From Caldilineaceae bacterium bin5 (lineage in GTDB: Bacteria; Chloroflexota; Anaerolineae; Caldilineales; Caldilineaceae): a DNA stretch of 64,000 nt. Below, one piece after another: positions 18,220 to 26,970 of the stretch. A program made the translations under genes and the position numbers. Location: contig MPML01000001.1 of assembly GCA_002238445.1 (NCBI GenBank), forward strand, positions 1-64,000. The letters run 5' to 3'. The notes under the pieces were generated by a model, which did not search any database, was not told where the DNA came from, and saw only the letters and a program-made list of their open reading frames with translations. Every line of letters starts with the position of its first letter. The stretch's first letter is position 1.

Positions 18220-19029
18220 ATGCGCCTCTATCAACGCCTCTCCGGCCGACCGTTGAAGCTCCTCAATAAATGGCTGCTGCCTGCCGGCGCCTTGCTTACG
18301 ATGGCAGGCTACTTTCGACCATGGATCTCGCATAAAGCGGCAGGGTTGGCAGTCTTAGGGCTGGATTTGGGGGAAATCGTAAAGTTTCTGCACCCCGTAC
18401 AACAAGGCGATATCCGTCTCTGGCGCGAAGGTTTCTACTTGCCGCTCGTCGCGGTCAGTGTCAGCATCAGCCTGAACGCATTTCGCCGCGATTTGGCGGA
18501 CCCCCCGGCAGATTCCGAGCCGAACCATAGTGCAGGCATCAGAGGAAGCCAACCTACCTACGGTTGGCCAGTGCGCATCGGCCTCCTCCTGCTCTCGTTG
18601 GTCGCCGCGCTGAATCTGTTGCCGCCTGCCTGGACACCGCACCTACTGCTCGCGCCTGAGTACCGCTTGCAGACCGCGGCCTTGCTGGCTTGTCTGGCTC
18701 TTGTCGCGCTCAGCCCTTTGGCCGCGCTCCTGCTGACGCCGGGTGCGCTCCTGGCTTCCATAGGCAACAGCCCAGAAAACGCGAATCGGCGCGGCTGCCT
18801 TGGTCGAATCGTTTGGTCAATCGTCATTGGGCGCGGCCTTCTCGCCGTAGGACTCACCGGCGCCGCAATCTATTTTCCATTAGCCCAGTTTCGGTGGATC
18901 CTGCCGACACTGGCCGACCTGTACGGAAAAATGCCCGACATCGGATACGGACCGGTACTGATGACTTTGGGACTTGCAGGTCTGCTTTTGCACGGCCTAA
19001 GCGATATTTCCATTATATTGAGAAAATGA
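18220..19029 (+). CDS. Multi-pass membrane protein, function unknown
   Basis: No family recognised. From ATG 18220 the product is 269 aa with about six hydrophobic stretches, e.g. LLPAGALLTMAGYF, VRIGLLLLSLVAALNLL, ALLACLALVALSPLAALLL and a final VLMTLGLAGLLLHGL. The same frame is open upstream to ATG 18130, inside the thioesterase gene, which would add 30 basic residues; I prefer 18220 because it does not overlap. The stop codon overlaps the next start (ATGA at 19026-19029), so the two unknown genes form a coupled pair. Confidence 0.7.
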   Translation: MRLYQRLSGRPLKLLNKWLLPAGALLTMAGYFRPWISHKAAGLAVLGLDLGEIVKFLHPVQQGDIRLWREGFYLPLVAVSVSISLNAFRRDLADPPADSEPNHSAGIRGSQPTYGWPVRIGLLLLSLVAALNLLPPAWTPHLLLAPEYRLQTAALLACLALVALSPLAALLLTPGALLASIGNSPENANRRGCLGRIVWSIVIGRGLLAVGLTGAAIYFPLAQFRWILPTLADLYGKMPDIGYGPVLMTLGLAGLLLHGLSDISIILRK

Positions 19030-19505
19030 TGGCAGAGTTTCAGGCAAACGTCAGAACCTACCAAATACCATTCCGGACCCTCTGGTTGCGCCGTAAGGAT
19101 GTGATCGACCTGCGAATCTCCGGGCGCACGCCGGAAGTGGACAACTGGACGACCGCAGATCTTGTAGCCCATATCGCCGCCTATCGTTTGGTTGGCGTTA
19201 GCATGCAGGATCACAAAAGGCTGGGTCTTGGTCGTTGGCTGCGCGCGACCGGAATCGAAGTCCCTTTTGAGGAAGGTGAGCCGCTGCCCGCAGGCACGGT
19301 TTGCTACGACGAAGCTGGCCAGATCGCGTACTTCTCGATCTGGCCCTTGCTCTCAGACGATGTGGACCAACACAACTATGAGCGCAAAGGCAAAGTGTTT
19401 CTGCTGCAGGACGGAGGCGTAGCTCGTATCCGCTTCCCCGTACTGAACAAACGCGGTCGCGCCGGAGTCCTCGGCACAGCCGCGGGACTGTTGGCAACCC
19501 GGTGA
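19026..19505 (+). CDS. Conserved-looking hypothetical protein, coupled to the preceding gene
   Basis: Soluble protein of 159 aa, unrecognised. It overlaps the stop of the preceding membrane-protein gene by 4 nt. The N-terminal half reads IPFRTLWLRRKDVIDLRISG and WTTADLVAHIAAYRLVGVSM. The second half has FSIWPLLSDDVDQHNYERKG and KVFLLQDGGVARIRFPVLNK. No signal peptide or metal motif is visible. Codon use looks like the neighbouring genes. The MITE copy B begins 29 bp after its stop. Confidence 0.65.
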   Translation: MMAEFQANVRTYQIPFRTLWLRRKDVIDLRISGRTPEVDNWTTADLVAHIAAYRLVGVSMQDHKRLGLGRWLRATGIEVPFEEGEPLPAGTVCYDEAGQIAYFSIWPLLSDDVDQHNYERKGKVFLLQDGGVARIRFPVLNKRGRAGVLGTAAGLLATR

Positions 19506-19534
19506 GCGTTAGCCGCTGTCATTCCACTCTTGGA

Positions 19535-19820
19535 GTATCTACGCAGCCGCAACTGATTCGCAACCCTGAACGAGGGGAGCAAAGGCGTTCTTTCTCCCCT
19601 CAATGTTGTCATTTTGGCGGTCGGGCGCAAGCGCCCTCCCTTGTGCAGGGGCTGCGCCCCCGCAACGCCCCCCTACAAAACCATGCCTCACCGACCGTGT
19701 GCCTTCTTAGCAACGTGTCGGCTGGCGAGCATGGCGGCGACTGCAGACCAGTTGCGTCACCAAGAGCCTGAATGGTTCCAAGAATAACTGGCTGGTCAAG
19801 TACTGTGGCTTAGTAGTTAC
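19535..19820 (-). mobile_element. MITE-like element, copy B (286 bp, inverted)
   Basis: Reverse-oriented relative of the element at 9447-9732 and exactly the same length. Its right end complements to GTAACTACTAAGCC; the other end reads GTATCTACGCAGCC. The flanking 8-bp direct repeats are CTCTTGGA (19527-19534) and CTTTTGGA (19821-19828), differing by one base, and they differ from those of copy A, as expected for independent insertions. The inner Y-shaped core is at 19616-19670. Its hairpin is GGGCGC/GCGCCC where copy A has GGCCGC/GCGGCC: a paired change. Confidence 0.85.
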
Positions 19821-19916
19821 CTTTTGGAAAGAAATAAACAGTGCCAGTGCTGGAGTCCTAAGTCTCTACAATGGCAGGCACAAGCTCATTTTTCATCTTT
19901 CAACGGAGTTCAATTC

Positions 19917-20804
19917 ATGCCAGAACCAATTCGCTTCGGCGTTATCGGCGGTAGCGGCGTCTACCAAATGGAGTCGTTGTCAGACGTCGAAGAAATCGAA
20001 CTCGATACCCCATTTGGCAAACCGTCCGACGCTTACATTGTTGGCACTCTGCACGGCCAACGCGTCGCCTTCCTCGCCCGTCACGGACGGGGACATCGCA
20101 TCAGCCCTACGCGGCTAAACCAGCGCGCCAACATCTATGGTTTCAAAATGCTGGGCGTCGAGTATCTTATCGCCGTCAGTGCCTGTGGAAGCCTGCAGGA
20201 AAGGCTCCGACCCGGCGATATCGTCATCCCTGATCAGATTTTCGACCGAACAAGACTGCGGGCGCTCAGCTTTTTCGATGACCCGGATGTTGGCACCGGC
20301 GGCCTGGTGGTACACGTGAACGTCGCCAACCCTTTCTGCGACTACCTCAGCGCCATCTGCTCCCAGGCAGTGGAGCAGGCCGGCGCAACAGTTCACATGG
20401 GTGGCAATTTCGTCACTATAGAAGGGCCCCGTTTCAGCACACGCGCCGAGAGTTTAGCATTCCGACAGCTGGGGATGGATATTATCGGCATGACCACGAC
20501 CCCAGAGGCCTTCCTTGCCAGAGAGGCCGAAATGAGCTATGCCTGCATGGCCCACGTGACCGACTACGATGTCTGGCACGAAACCGAAGAGGTCGTTACA
20601 GTCGAAGCAGTAATCAGGATCCTTTTGCGCAACGCAGAGGTGGCTGTCGATGCGGTTGCCAACGCTATCAAATTGCTGGCCGGCAGCGGGCCTTCCCCCC
20701 ATGCCAGTGCACTGCAGGACGCCCTGATCACCAACAAGTCGGCTGTTCCGCCTGAAGTCATAGACCGCTTGGAACTCCTCGTCGGCAAATACTTTGATCG
20801 CTAG
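19917..20804 (+). CDS. mtnP: S-methyl-5'-thioadenosine phosphorylase
   Basis: Splits methylthioadenosine into adenine and methylthioribose-1-phosphate in methionine salvage; 295 aa. Seen: FGVIGGSGVYQMESL with the phosphate loop, ARHGRGHRISPTRLNQRANI, AVSACGSLQERLRPGD, GNFVTIEGPRFSTRAES, IGMTTTPEAFLAREAEMSYA and VTDYDVWHE. The last segment favours MTA phosphorylase over inosine/guanosine phosphorylase. ATG 19917 has GGAG upstream; the frame is open further but carries no family sequence. It begins 96 bp after MITE copy B. Confidence 0.94.
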   Translation: MPEPIRFGVIGGSGVYQMESLSDVEEIELDTPFGKPSDAYIVGTLHGQRVAFLARHGRGHRISPTRLNQRANIYGFKMLGVEYLIAVSACGSLQERLRPGDIVIPDQIFDRTRLRALSFFDDPDVGTGGLVVHVNVANPFCDYLSAICSQAVEQAGATVHMGGNFVTIEGPRFSTRAESLAFRQLGMDIIGMTTTPEAFLAREAEMSYACMAHVTDYDVWHETEEVVTVEAVIRILLRNAEVAVDAVANAIKLLAGSGPSPHASALQDALITNKSAVPPEVIDRLELLVGKYFDR

Positions 20805-20824
20805 ATAAGGACACGCTCCTCCCC

Positions 20825-22483
20825 ATGGCCACTGTCGCCGCAACAATCGCCCAGTCTCTCTATGATGCCGGCGTCCGCCTCGTCTTCGGCATGCCCGGCG
20901 GCGAAGTCGTGTCAGTCCTGGAGGCATTGCAAAGACTCGGCATCCGCTTTGAACTGATGCACCATGAAGAAAGCGCAGTCTTTGCCGCCGATGCCCACGC
21001 GCGTGCCACGGGTACACCAGGCTGCGTCCTCACAACACTGGGCCCGGGCGCGCTGAACGCAGTGCCCGGCATTGGCCACGCTTGGCTGGACCGCGCGCCC
21101 ATCGTCCTGATAACCGCGCAAAAGCCGGACGCGCTGCTGCCCGCCTATACGCACCAGGTGGTGGATCTGCAAGCCATCTTTGGCCCTATTACCAAGCGCA
21201 CGCTCAAGGTTACCCCGCAGAATGCCGCTGCCGAAGTGCCGCCAGCAGTTGCCCTGACCATGCAAGGCCGGCCCGGACCAGTGCATCTGCAAGTGAGCAA
21301 TGAGGAGGCTGAAATGCCGGCACAAGCCGCGCCGGCAGGCGTGTCGTCGCACGGCAGGGAAGATTCAAATGTCGCGATTGCCCTGCCTGAGCCGAAAGAG
21401 GTTGCCCGTGCTCGCGATCTTCTTTCGAGCGCCTCCCGTCCACTAATCTTGGCCGGGCTGGGCCTGGAACCGGAGGGCCCCTACAACGCGCTGAGAATTC
21501 TGGCCGAGGCGGTCAACGCGCCGGTCATAGTCTCTCCCAAAGGCAAAGGCGCGCTGCCCGATGATCACCCCCTCAGCGCGGGCACAATCGGCCTGACCCG
21601 CAGCGACCCCGTTTACCAACTGCTCGACGAAGCGGACTGTGTCCTCGCAGTAGGTTTCGACGTCGTAGAGTTGGTCAAGCCATTCTCCCTCCCGCAGTCA
21701 GGTGCAGCTGGAATCGAAGGAGAAGCAGAAAACGCGCCGCTGATATGGATGGCCAATTGGCCCAATCAGGATCCAACGCTGCCCGCGGCCGCGGAGATTG
21801 TTGGACCGATGGCCGCGGCCCTGTTGCAACTGGCTGACAGCGGCTTCTCCACCGACCCCCAATGGGGTCGGCAGAGAGTGAGTGCATTCCGCACGCAACT
21901 CGCGGCCGTAGCCGTGCCCGATCCTCGGCCCGGACTGCTGCTTCCTCAGCAGCTATTGGCGGCTATGCGCCGTCACCTGCCGGTAGACGCCTTACTGGCC
22001 GTGGACGTAGGAAGCCACAAGATTTTTGGCAGCTTGGAGTGGCCGACCCTGAGCCCCAACAGCTTTGCGCTATCCAACGGCCTGTCCTGTATGGGCTTCG
22101 GTTTGCCGGCCGCAATCGGTACAGCATTGGCCCAACCGGACCGGCCGGCCGCCTGCCTGATCGGGGACGGCGGGCTGCTGATGTGTCTGGGAGAACTGAG
22201 TGTTCTAGCCAGGCTGGACCTGCCGGTGACCGTAGTCGTGGCGGTTGACAACGCCATAGATCTGATCCGCTCGCACCAGCTGCGCCAAGGCAAGCAGCCC
22301 TATGGTACCGAGTTTCCCGCCCCCGATTTCTGTACTATCGCTGACGGTTACGGCATCGCCTCCGCCCGTGTCTCTTCCCCGGACGAATGCGACGCGGCCA
22401 TGGCAAGTGCCATAGCCGCGCAAAAACCTTTCCTGATTGAAGCCCACATCGACCCCGTGGGCTATCCCACCACCCCGCGCTAA
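20825..22483 (+). CDS. ThDP-dependent enzyme, acetolactate synthase-like
   Basis: Three-domain thiamine-diphosphate enzyme, 552 aa. The N-terminal PYR domain has VFGMPGGEVVSVLEAL and the catalytic Glu in HHEESAVFAADAHAR. A middle domain follows (LILAGLGLEPEG). The C-terminal PP domain has the cofactor motif GDGGLLMCLGELSVLARLDL ending at VDN. ALS large subunits, glyoxylate carboligase, benzaldehyde lyase and related decarboxylases share this plan, so the reaction is open. There is no small regulatory subunit gene beside it, which argues against biosynthetic ALS. It is 20 nt after mtnP and precedes the sugar-acid cluster. Confidence 0.87.
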   Translation: MATVAATIAQSLYDAGVRLVFGMPGGEVVSVLEALQRLGIRFELMHHEESAVFAADAHARATGTPGCVLTTLGPGALNAVPGIGHAWLDRAPIVLITAQKPDALLPAYTHQVVDLQAIFGPITKRTLKVTPQNAAAEVPPAVALTMQGRPGPVHLQVSNEEAEMPAQAAPAGVSSHGREDSNVAIALPEPKEVARARDLLSSASRPLILAGLGLEPEGPYNALRILAEAVNAPVIVSPKGKGALPDDHPLSAGTIGLTRSDPVYQLLDEADCVLAVGFDVVELVKPFSLPQSGAAGIEGEAENAPLIWMANWPNQDPTLPAAAEIVGPMAAALLQLADSGFSTDPQWGRQRVSAFRTQLAAVAVPDPRPGLLLPQQLLAAMRRHLPVDALLAVDVGSHKIFGSLEWPTLSPNSFALSNGLSCMGFGLPAAIGTALAQPDRPAACLIGDGGLLMCLGELSVLARLDLPVTVVVAVDNAIDLIRSHQLRQGKQPYGTEFPAPDFCTIADGYGIASARVSSPDECDAAMASAIAAQKPFLIEAHIDPVGYPTTPR

Positions 22484-22498
22484 CCGCTACGCCCAGAG

Positions 22499-23686
22499 TC
22501 AGAACGTAACTACCTCGCGTTGCGAAATCTTGGAATCATCCAGGTCCATGCCAATGCCCGGCGCGCTAGGTACGCTTACACTGCCATTGACCGGCTTAAG
22601 CGGATTCTTTAGAAAAAACTGGTGGACTTCGTTCCACTTGATCAGGTATTCCAGCATTGGCGTAGTCGGCTCGGGCCAGGCCGCGATGACGTGTATACTG
22701 GCCGGCGTTGAGTGTCCATGAGGGATTACCGGCACATCGTAGGCGGATGCCAGGGCCAGAATCTTCTGTATCTCCGAAATTCCGCCGCACCAGTAGATGT
22801 CAGGCTGGTAGACGTCGCACGCACCCGCGTCCATCAATTGTTTCAGTCCCCAACGTGTGTATTCGTGCTCGCCTCCGCTTATGGGAATATTCACCGCAGC
22901 GCGGATCTGTGCGTACTGGTCGATCTTATCGGGCAGTACCGGCTCCTCGATCCAACGAGGGGCGTACTCTTCCAGGCGACGGGCCATCTGCACCGTATAG
23001 GGCACATCCCAACTCATCCAGCAATCCAACATAATGTCTACGTCCGGTCCAACACTTTCGCGCAGCGTCCGCGCCAGCCGCAAATTGCGCTCCATGCCCA
23101 TCTTCCCGTCAGTGGGGCCGTCGCGGAAGAACCACTTCGTCGCCCTGAAGCCTTCCTCCACGAACTGCTTGGCCCGCTCCTGCACCAGTTCCGGATCCAG
23201 CGAATAGCCCAGGGCGCTGGCGTAGGCCGGTACTTCAGTCCTGGTCGGTCCCCCCAGCAGCTGACAGACCGGGGCGTCGAACCACTTGCCCTTCAAATCC
23301 CAAAGCGCGCAGTCTACCGAGCTGAGCGCCATCATCTCAGTACCCTTGCGGCCATGCACCTGTGCCCGGTACATTCGGTCCCACAGTCGTTCAGTCGCCA
23401 GCGCATCGTGACCGATCAGAAGCGGCGCCAGTTGCGTCTGAATGACGAAAGCCTGGTCGAAGGGCAGGGGCCCGCCGATACCGGACACACCTTCGTCGGT
23501 CTCGACTTCGACAAAATACGCAGTGATATTATAGCGGCCTTCGCCGACGGCAAACATTTCGTGCGGGCCTTCAGCCTTATGTTCAGGGTAAATGTCGAGC
23601 GGGCGCACCAGCCGCTCCTCCCAGAACTCCCCGTCATAGTCCAGAACGCCTTGCAGCCGGGATACCGTAACAGCAGTGATTTTCAT
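22499..23686 (-). CDS. Enolase-superfamily dehydratase (rhamnonate dehydratase-like)
   Basis: Mandelate racemase/muconate lactonising family, 395 aa. Metal ligands are visible in IMLDCWMSWDV (Asp), RWIEEPV (Glu) and SGGEHEYTRWG (Glu), with the base histidine in VIPHGHST and QPDIYWCGGISEI before it. The LDCWMS, SGEH-type and WCGG combination resembles L-rhamnonate dehydratase and other acid-sugar dehydratases that lack the KxK pair; here the second strand reads TKWFF. It is convergent with the ThDP gene (15 nt) and divergent from the aldolase gene. Exact substrate unknown. Confidence 0.88.
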   Translation of the reverse strand: MKITAVTVSRLQGVLDYDGEFWEERLVRPLDIYPEHKAEGPHEMFAVGEGRYNITAYFVEVETDEGVSGIGGPLPFDQAFVIQTQLAPLLIGHDALATERLWDRMYRAQVHGRKGTEMMALSSVDCALWDLKGKWFDAPVCQLLGGPTRTEVPAYASALGYSLDPELVQERAKQFVEEGFRATKWFFRDGPTDGKMGMERNLRLARTLRESVGPDVDIMLDCWMSWDVPYTVQMARRLEEYAPRWIEEPVLPDKIDQYAQIRAAVNIPISGGEHEYTRWGLKQLMDAGACDVYQPDIYWCGGISEIQKILALASAYDVPVIPHGHSTPASIHVIAAWPEPTTPMLEYLIKWNEVHQFFLKNPLKPVNGSVSVPSAPGIGMDLDDSKISQREVVTF

Positions 23687-23943
23687 GGTCTTTTCGCTCG
23701 CTTATTAATTGAGTGGTTACCCACATGTAGTATACTAAGCAGGAGTGTCAGGGCAATATCCTGGTGCTTTTGTTGATCCGGAACGCTCTGCCGATTTTGG
23801 TCAACTGAATGCTCAGGTAGATTGTCGCCAAACCCCGGAGGGTCCGCAAATCGCGCATGCGCTTATGGCAGCATCGGTGAAATTTAGTTCAACTGTGGCG
23901 AAATAGACCGGTCAAAAACACCTACAGAACCGGAGCATATCAG
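23687..23943. promoter_or_regulatory. Divergent control region of the sugar-acid cluster
   Basis: A 257-bp gap between divergent catabolic genes. It holds the perfect palindromes TAGTATACTA (23728-23737) and GCGCATGCGC (23853-23862). Either could bind a dimeric regulator. No convincing -35/-10 pair was found, and no regulator gene lies next to it. Confidence 0.4.
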
Positions 23944-24843
23944 ATGAGCAAGACTTGGCGCGGCATCTATGCAATAGTCGTCACCCCGTTTACCGATAAC
24001 CTGGAATTGGATGAAGCCGCACTGCGCCGGCAGGTCGATTTCTGCATTCAGGCCGGCGCCGCTGGTCTCGTCGGCCCTGCCAACGCCGGCGAGTTCGCCG
24101 CTATGTCCGACGAAGAGCGCCAACGCTGGATCCGAATAGTCGTAGAAGAAGCCGGCGGACAAGTGCCGGTCGTCGCCGCCACAACTCATGGCCACACGGT
24201 TCCGGCCGTTGCCCTCGGCCGTTACGCCCAGGATGTAGGCGCTGACGGCATCATGGCCATGCCGCCCCACATTTTGCATCCGGATGCAAATGGCTGCTAC
24301 GACTATTATCAGGCTCTCGACGAAGCCCTGAGCATCCCGATCTGTATTCAGAACTTTATGGGTCCAATCGGCACCCCAATGTCATCAGAACTGTTGGCAC
24401 GCATGTGTCGTGAGTTGGAGTGGGTTCAGTATCTGAAGGAAGAGACGTTACCGGAGCCGCGCGCCATTTCGCGCACGCTGGCCGCGGCCGGCGACGCATG
24501 CAATGGGGTCTTTGGCGGGCAGGGCGGTATCTACATGATCGATGAATGGCGGCGAGGGGCGTGCGGCAACATGCCGGCCAGCCAGTCTGTGGACATTCAC
24601 ACCAGGATCTGGCAACTGTTGGAGGCAAATGACGAGCCCGCCGCCCGGGCCCTGTTCAACCGACTACTGCCTCTCCTGAACTTCGAGCGCATGCACGGCG
24701 TCGCCGTGTACAAACAGGTTTTCAAACGCCGAGGCATCTTCACTTCCACTGCCAGCCGCATTCCCGGCGCCTACCTGGACCAGCAGGACTTGCAAGAATT
24801 TGACGCGATTTGGCGGGACATAAAGCCGCTCTTGTCCTCCTGA
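23944..24843 (+). CDS. Dihydrodipicolinate synthase / N-acetylneuraminate lyase family aldolase
   Basis: TIM-barrel class I aldolase family, 299 aa. The Schiff-base lysine is K165 in VQYLKEETLPEP. The N-terminal GIYAIVVTPFTDN and the substrate-carboxylate loop GPANAGEFAAMSDEE (usually GTTGE) are recognisable. The tyrosine normally in a YNxP motif near residue 136 is replaced: the segment reads ICIQNFMG. Together with its place beside two enolase-type dehydratases, this points to a keto-deoxy sugar-acid aldolase or dehydratase, not lysine biosynthesis. It heads a plus-strand set of four genes. Confidence 0.88.
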   Translation: MSKTWRGIYAIVVTPFTDNLELDEAALRRQVDFCIQAGAAGLVGPANAGEFAAMSDEERQRWIRIVVEEAGGQVPVVAATTHGHTVPAVALGRYAQDVGADGIMAMPPHILHPDANGCYDYYQALDEALSIPICIQNFMGPIGTPMSSELLARMCRELEWVQYLKEETLPEPRAISRTLAAAGDACNGVFGGQGGIYMIDEWRRGACGNMPASQSVDIHTRIWQLLEANDEPAARALFNRLLPLLNFERMHGVAVYKQVFKRRGIFTSTASRIPGAYLDQQDLQEFDAIWRDIKPLLSS

Positions 24844-24919
24844 CCGAAGCCGGTAAGAATAGTCTCACCAAGTCGAGGGCGGTAGGTCGAAGTCGCAGAC
24901 AATTAGACTCCCCGATTCT

Positions 24920-26092
24920 ATGAATACAACAGTAACTTCAGTCGAACTGTATCCTCTTCGTATTCCGCGCGATGTACCCTATCTGGGCCCGCTGGGGGAG
25001 GACATCCAGCCCAATCCAAGAGGCTACATAGTCCGACCGGGCAACCGAACCGTCTACCCAATCCACGACCAGACTCTTCTCGTGAAGGCAGTTGCCAGCG
25101 ACGGTACAGTCGGTTGGGGCGAATGTTTCGGGGTTGTGGCGCCGCAGGTGGCGCACACCATTCTTGAGGAGCTGCTGATCCCCTTCGTCATTGGCCGCTG
25201 CCCTCACGACGTGGAACGCATCTACGAGGACCTGTACGACTTGCAGCGCGTACGTGGCCATTTTGGAGGCTACGCCCTCGACGCCATCGCCGGACTCGAC
25301 ATCGCCCTTTGGGACCTGCGGGCCAAACTGTTGGGGCAGCCGGTGTGGCAGCTATTGGGCGGCCTGCGCCATGAGCAGCTGCCTGTATACGTCTCCGGAC
25401 TGCCCGGCGCGACGAAGGCGGAGCGGGCGGCACTGGGCAGGGAATGGATCGACCGCGGCTTCTCCGCATTGAAATACGCCGCTGTCGTCGCTGACGAAGG
25501 CGAGGTCGCCGAGATAGAAGCCATCCGCCAAGAGGTCGGCCCCGCGCCGAAGATTTTAGTCGATCTCCACTGGCGCTACACCGCGCTGGAAGCAATCCAT
25601 TTGATCGACAGGCTATGCGAATTTGACCTGTATTTGGCCGAAGCGCCGGTCGCGCCCGAAGATCAAGCCGGGCAGGCCCGCGTAGCCCGCGCAGCACGCA
25701 CCCGGATCGGGCTGGGAGAGGAGTGGCGCACAGTCCATGAATACCTTCCGCGCCTGCAAGCCGGCTGCATGGACGTCATTCAGCCGGAAATGGCCCATAC
25801 CGGGATTACCGGTTACCGGCGCATCTGCGAACTGGCGCAGCCATTCAACTGCCAGGTAATGCCCCACGCCACTATCAACATTGGTATTGCCCAGGCCGCC
25901 AGCCTTCACGTAGCAGCTACGCTAGCCAACTTTGCCATGCATGAGTATCAACACTCGATTTTCGACCGCAACAAACGCTTCATTCGCAGCGCCATGGACT
26001 GCAAGGCCGGCTACTTCACGCTTCCCCAAGGGCCGGGACTGGGCACGGAACCCACCGAAGAAGCGCTCAGTTTTGCAGTCAACCGAAACTAG
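24920..26092 (+). CDS. Mandelate racemase / muconate lactonising enzyme family protein
   Basis: Second enolase-superfamily member, 390 aa. N-terminal capping domain to about residue 125, then the barrel. Seen: KILVDLHWRY (metal Asp), LYLAEAPVAPED (Glu), IGLGEEWRT (Glu) and CQVMPHATINIGIAQAASLH (base His). The second strand reads SALKYAAV, so of the usual KxK pair only the first lysine is present. That suggests chemistry relying on the histidine side, but function cannot be assigned. It lies between the aldolase and amidohydrolase genes on one strand, so it probably works on a related acid sugar. Confidence 0.88.
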   Translation: MNTTVTSVELYPLRIPRDVPYLGPLGEDIQPNPRGYIVRPGNRTVYPIHDQTLLVKAVASDGTVGWGECFGVVAPQVAHTILEELLIPFVIGRCPHDVERIYEDLYDLQRVRGHFGGYALDAIAGLDIALWDLRAKLLGQPVWQLLGGLRHEQLPVYVSGLPGATKAERAALGREWIDRGFSALKYAAVVADEGEVAEIEAIRQEVGPAPKILVDLHWRYTALEAIHLIDRLCEFDLYLAEAPVAPEDQAGQARVARAARTRIGLGEEWRTVHEYLPRLQAGCMDVIQPEMAHTGITGYRRICELAQPFNCQVMPHATINIGIAQAASLHVAATLANFAMHEYQHSIFDRNKRFIRSAMDCKAGYFTLPQGPGLGTEPTEEALSFAVNRN

Positions 26093-26112
26093 AGCGAAAA
26101 GGAGTCCTCGGA

Positions 26113-26886
26113 ATGACAGACAGAGAGTTTGACATCGTCGATACGCACTGTCATATCGGCCTGCATAAGTACGAGCCGGTCGAAGTCCTTCTCTATCATA
26201 TGGAAAGAGCAGGCGTCGATCAGGCCGTTTTGATCCAATACATGGGAAACAGCGACAATCTTTACCTCGTCAATGCTATCGAAGCAAACCCGAACCGCTT
26301 TGCCGCAGCCATGATCGTTGCCGAAGACGACGATGGCAGCGCCGTTCGCGCCTGGGCGGAACAGGGGATCGCCGGCATCCGCTTGCTGGCAGACTTTCGC
26401 GGGCGCGGCAGCGATCCGCTTGCCCATTGGCGGGCTGCAGCCGAGTTGGACCTGGTGGTAAGTGTATTCAGCCGGCCTGACATTTTGCAGAGCAGTGAGT
26501 TTACCGAAGTTCTGCGCCTGTTCCCCGATCTCTCGCTGGTTATAGAGCATCTTGGCGGAGTCAAACCTGGTGTTGACTTGGACGAATTCGCTGCCATAAC
26601 CGCCCTTGCCCAGCACGAGAATCTGACGATCAAGTTGCCTGGCTTTGGAGAATTCTGCGATCTCCCTTGTCCCTTTGCGAACGTCCCGCCCCTGGCCGAA
26701 TTGACGTTGGAGGCATTCGGCGCCCAGAGAATCATGTGGGGCAGTGATTGGCCGCCTGTAAGCACCCGTGAGGGTTTCGACAACTCGCTGGAATTTCCAC
26801 TCACGTACCTTGACAACATAAGCGCCGAAGAGCGCGCCTGGATCTTCGGAAAAACAGCTCAGCAGGTTTGGAAGCTTGAAGGCTGA
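26113..26886 (+). CDS. Amidohydrolase family protein (possible sugar lactonase)
   Basis: Metal-dependent TIM-barrel hydrolase of the Amidohydro_2 type, 257 aa. The HxH metal motif is in IVDTHCHIGLHKYEP, a later histidine in VIEHLGGVKPG, and the catalytic aspartate in IMWGSDWPPVSTREG. This group includes L-fucono- and rhamnono-lactonases as well as decarboxylases. The position among acid-sugar dehydratase, aldolase and dehydrogenase genes makes a lactonase the simplest guess. It starts 20 nt after the enolase-type gene with AAGGAG upstream. Confidence 0.87.
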   Translation: MTDREFDIVDTHCHIGLHKYEPVEVLLYHMERAGVDQAVLIQYMGNSDNLYLVNAIEANPNRFAAAMIVAEDDDGSAVRAWAEQGIAGIRLLADFRGRGSDPLAHWRAAAELDLVVSVFSRPDILQSSEFTEVLRLFPDLSLVIEHLGGVKPGVDLDEFAAITALAQHENLTIKLPGFGEFCDLPCPFANVPPLAELTLEAFGAQRIMWGSDWPPVSTREGFDNSLEFPLTYLDNISAEERAWIFGKTAQQVWKLEG

Positions 26887-26970
26887 GCCACAATAATTCG
26901 CGGCCCGCTGATTACGCCTGGGCCAAATGCTGGCTGCTGAACATTTCACCGCCTACCAAGGAACGCACTA

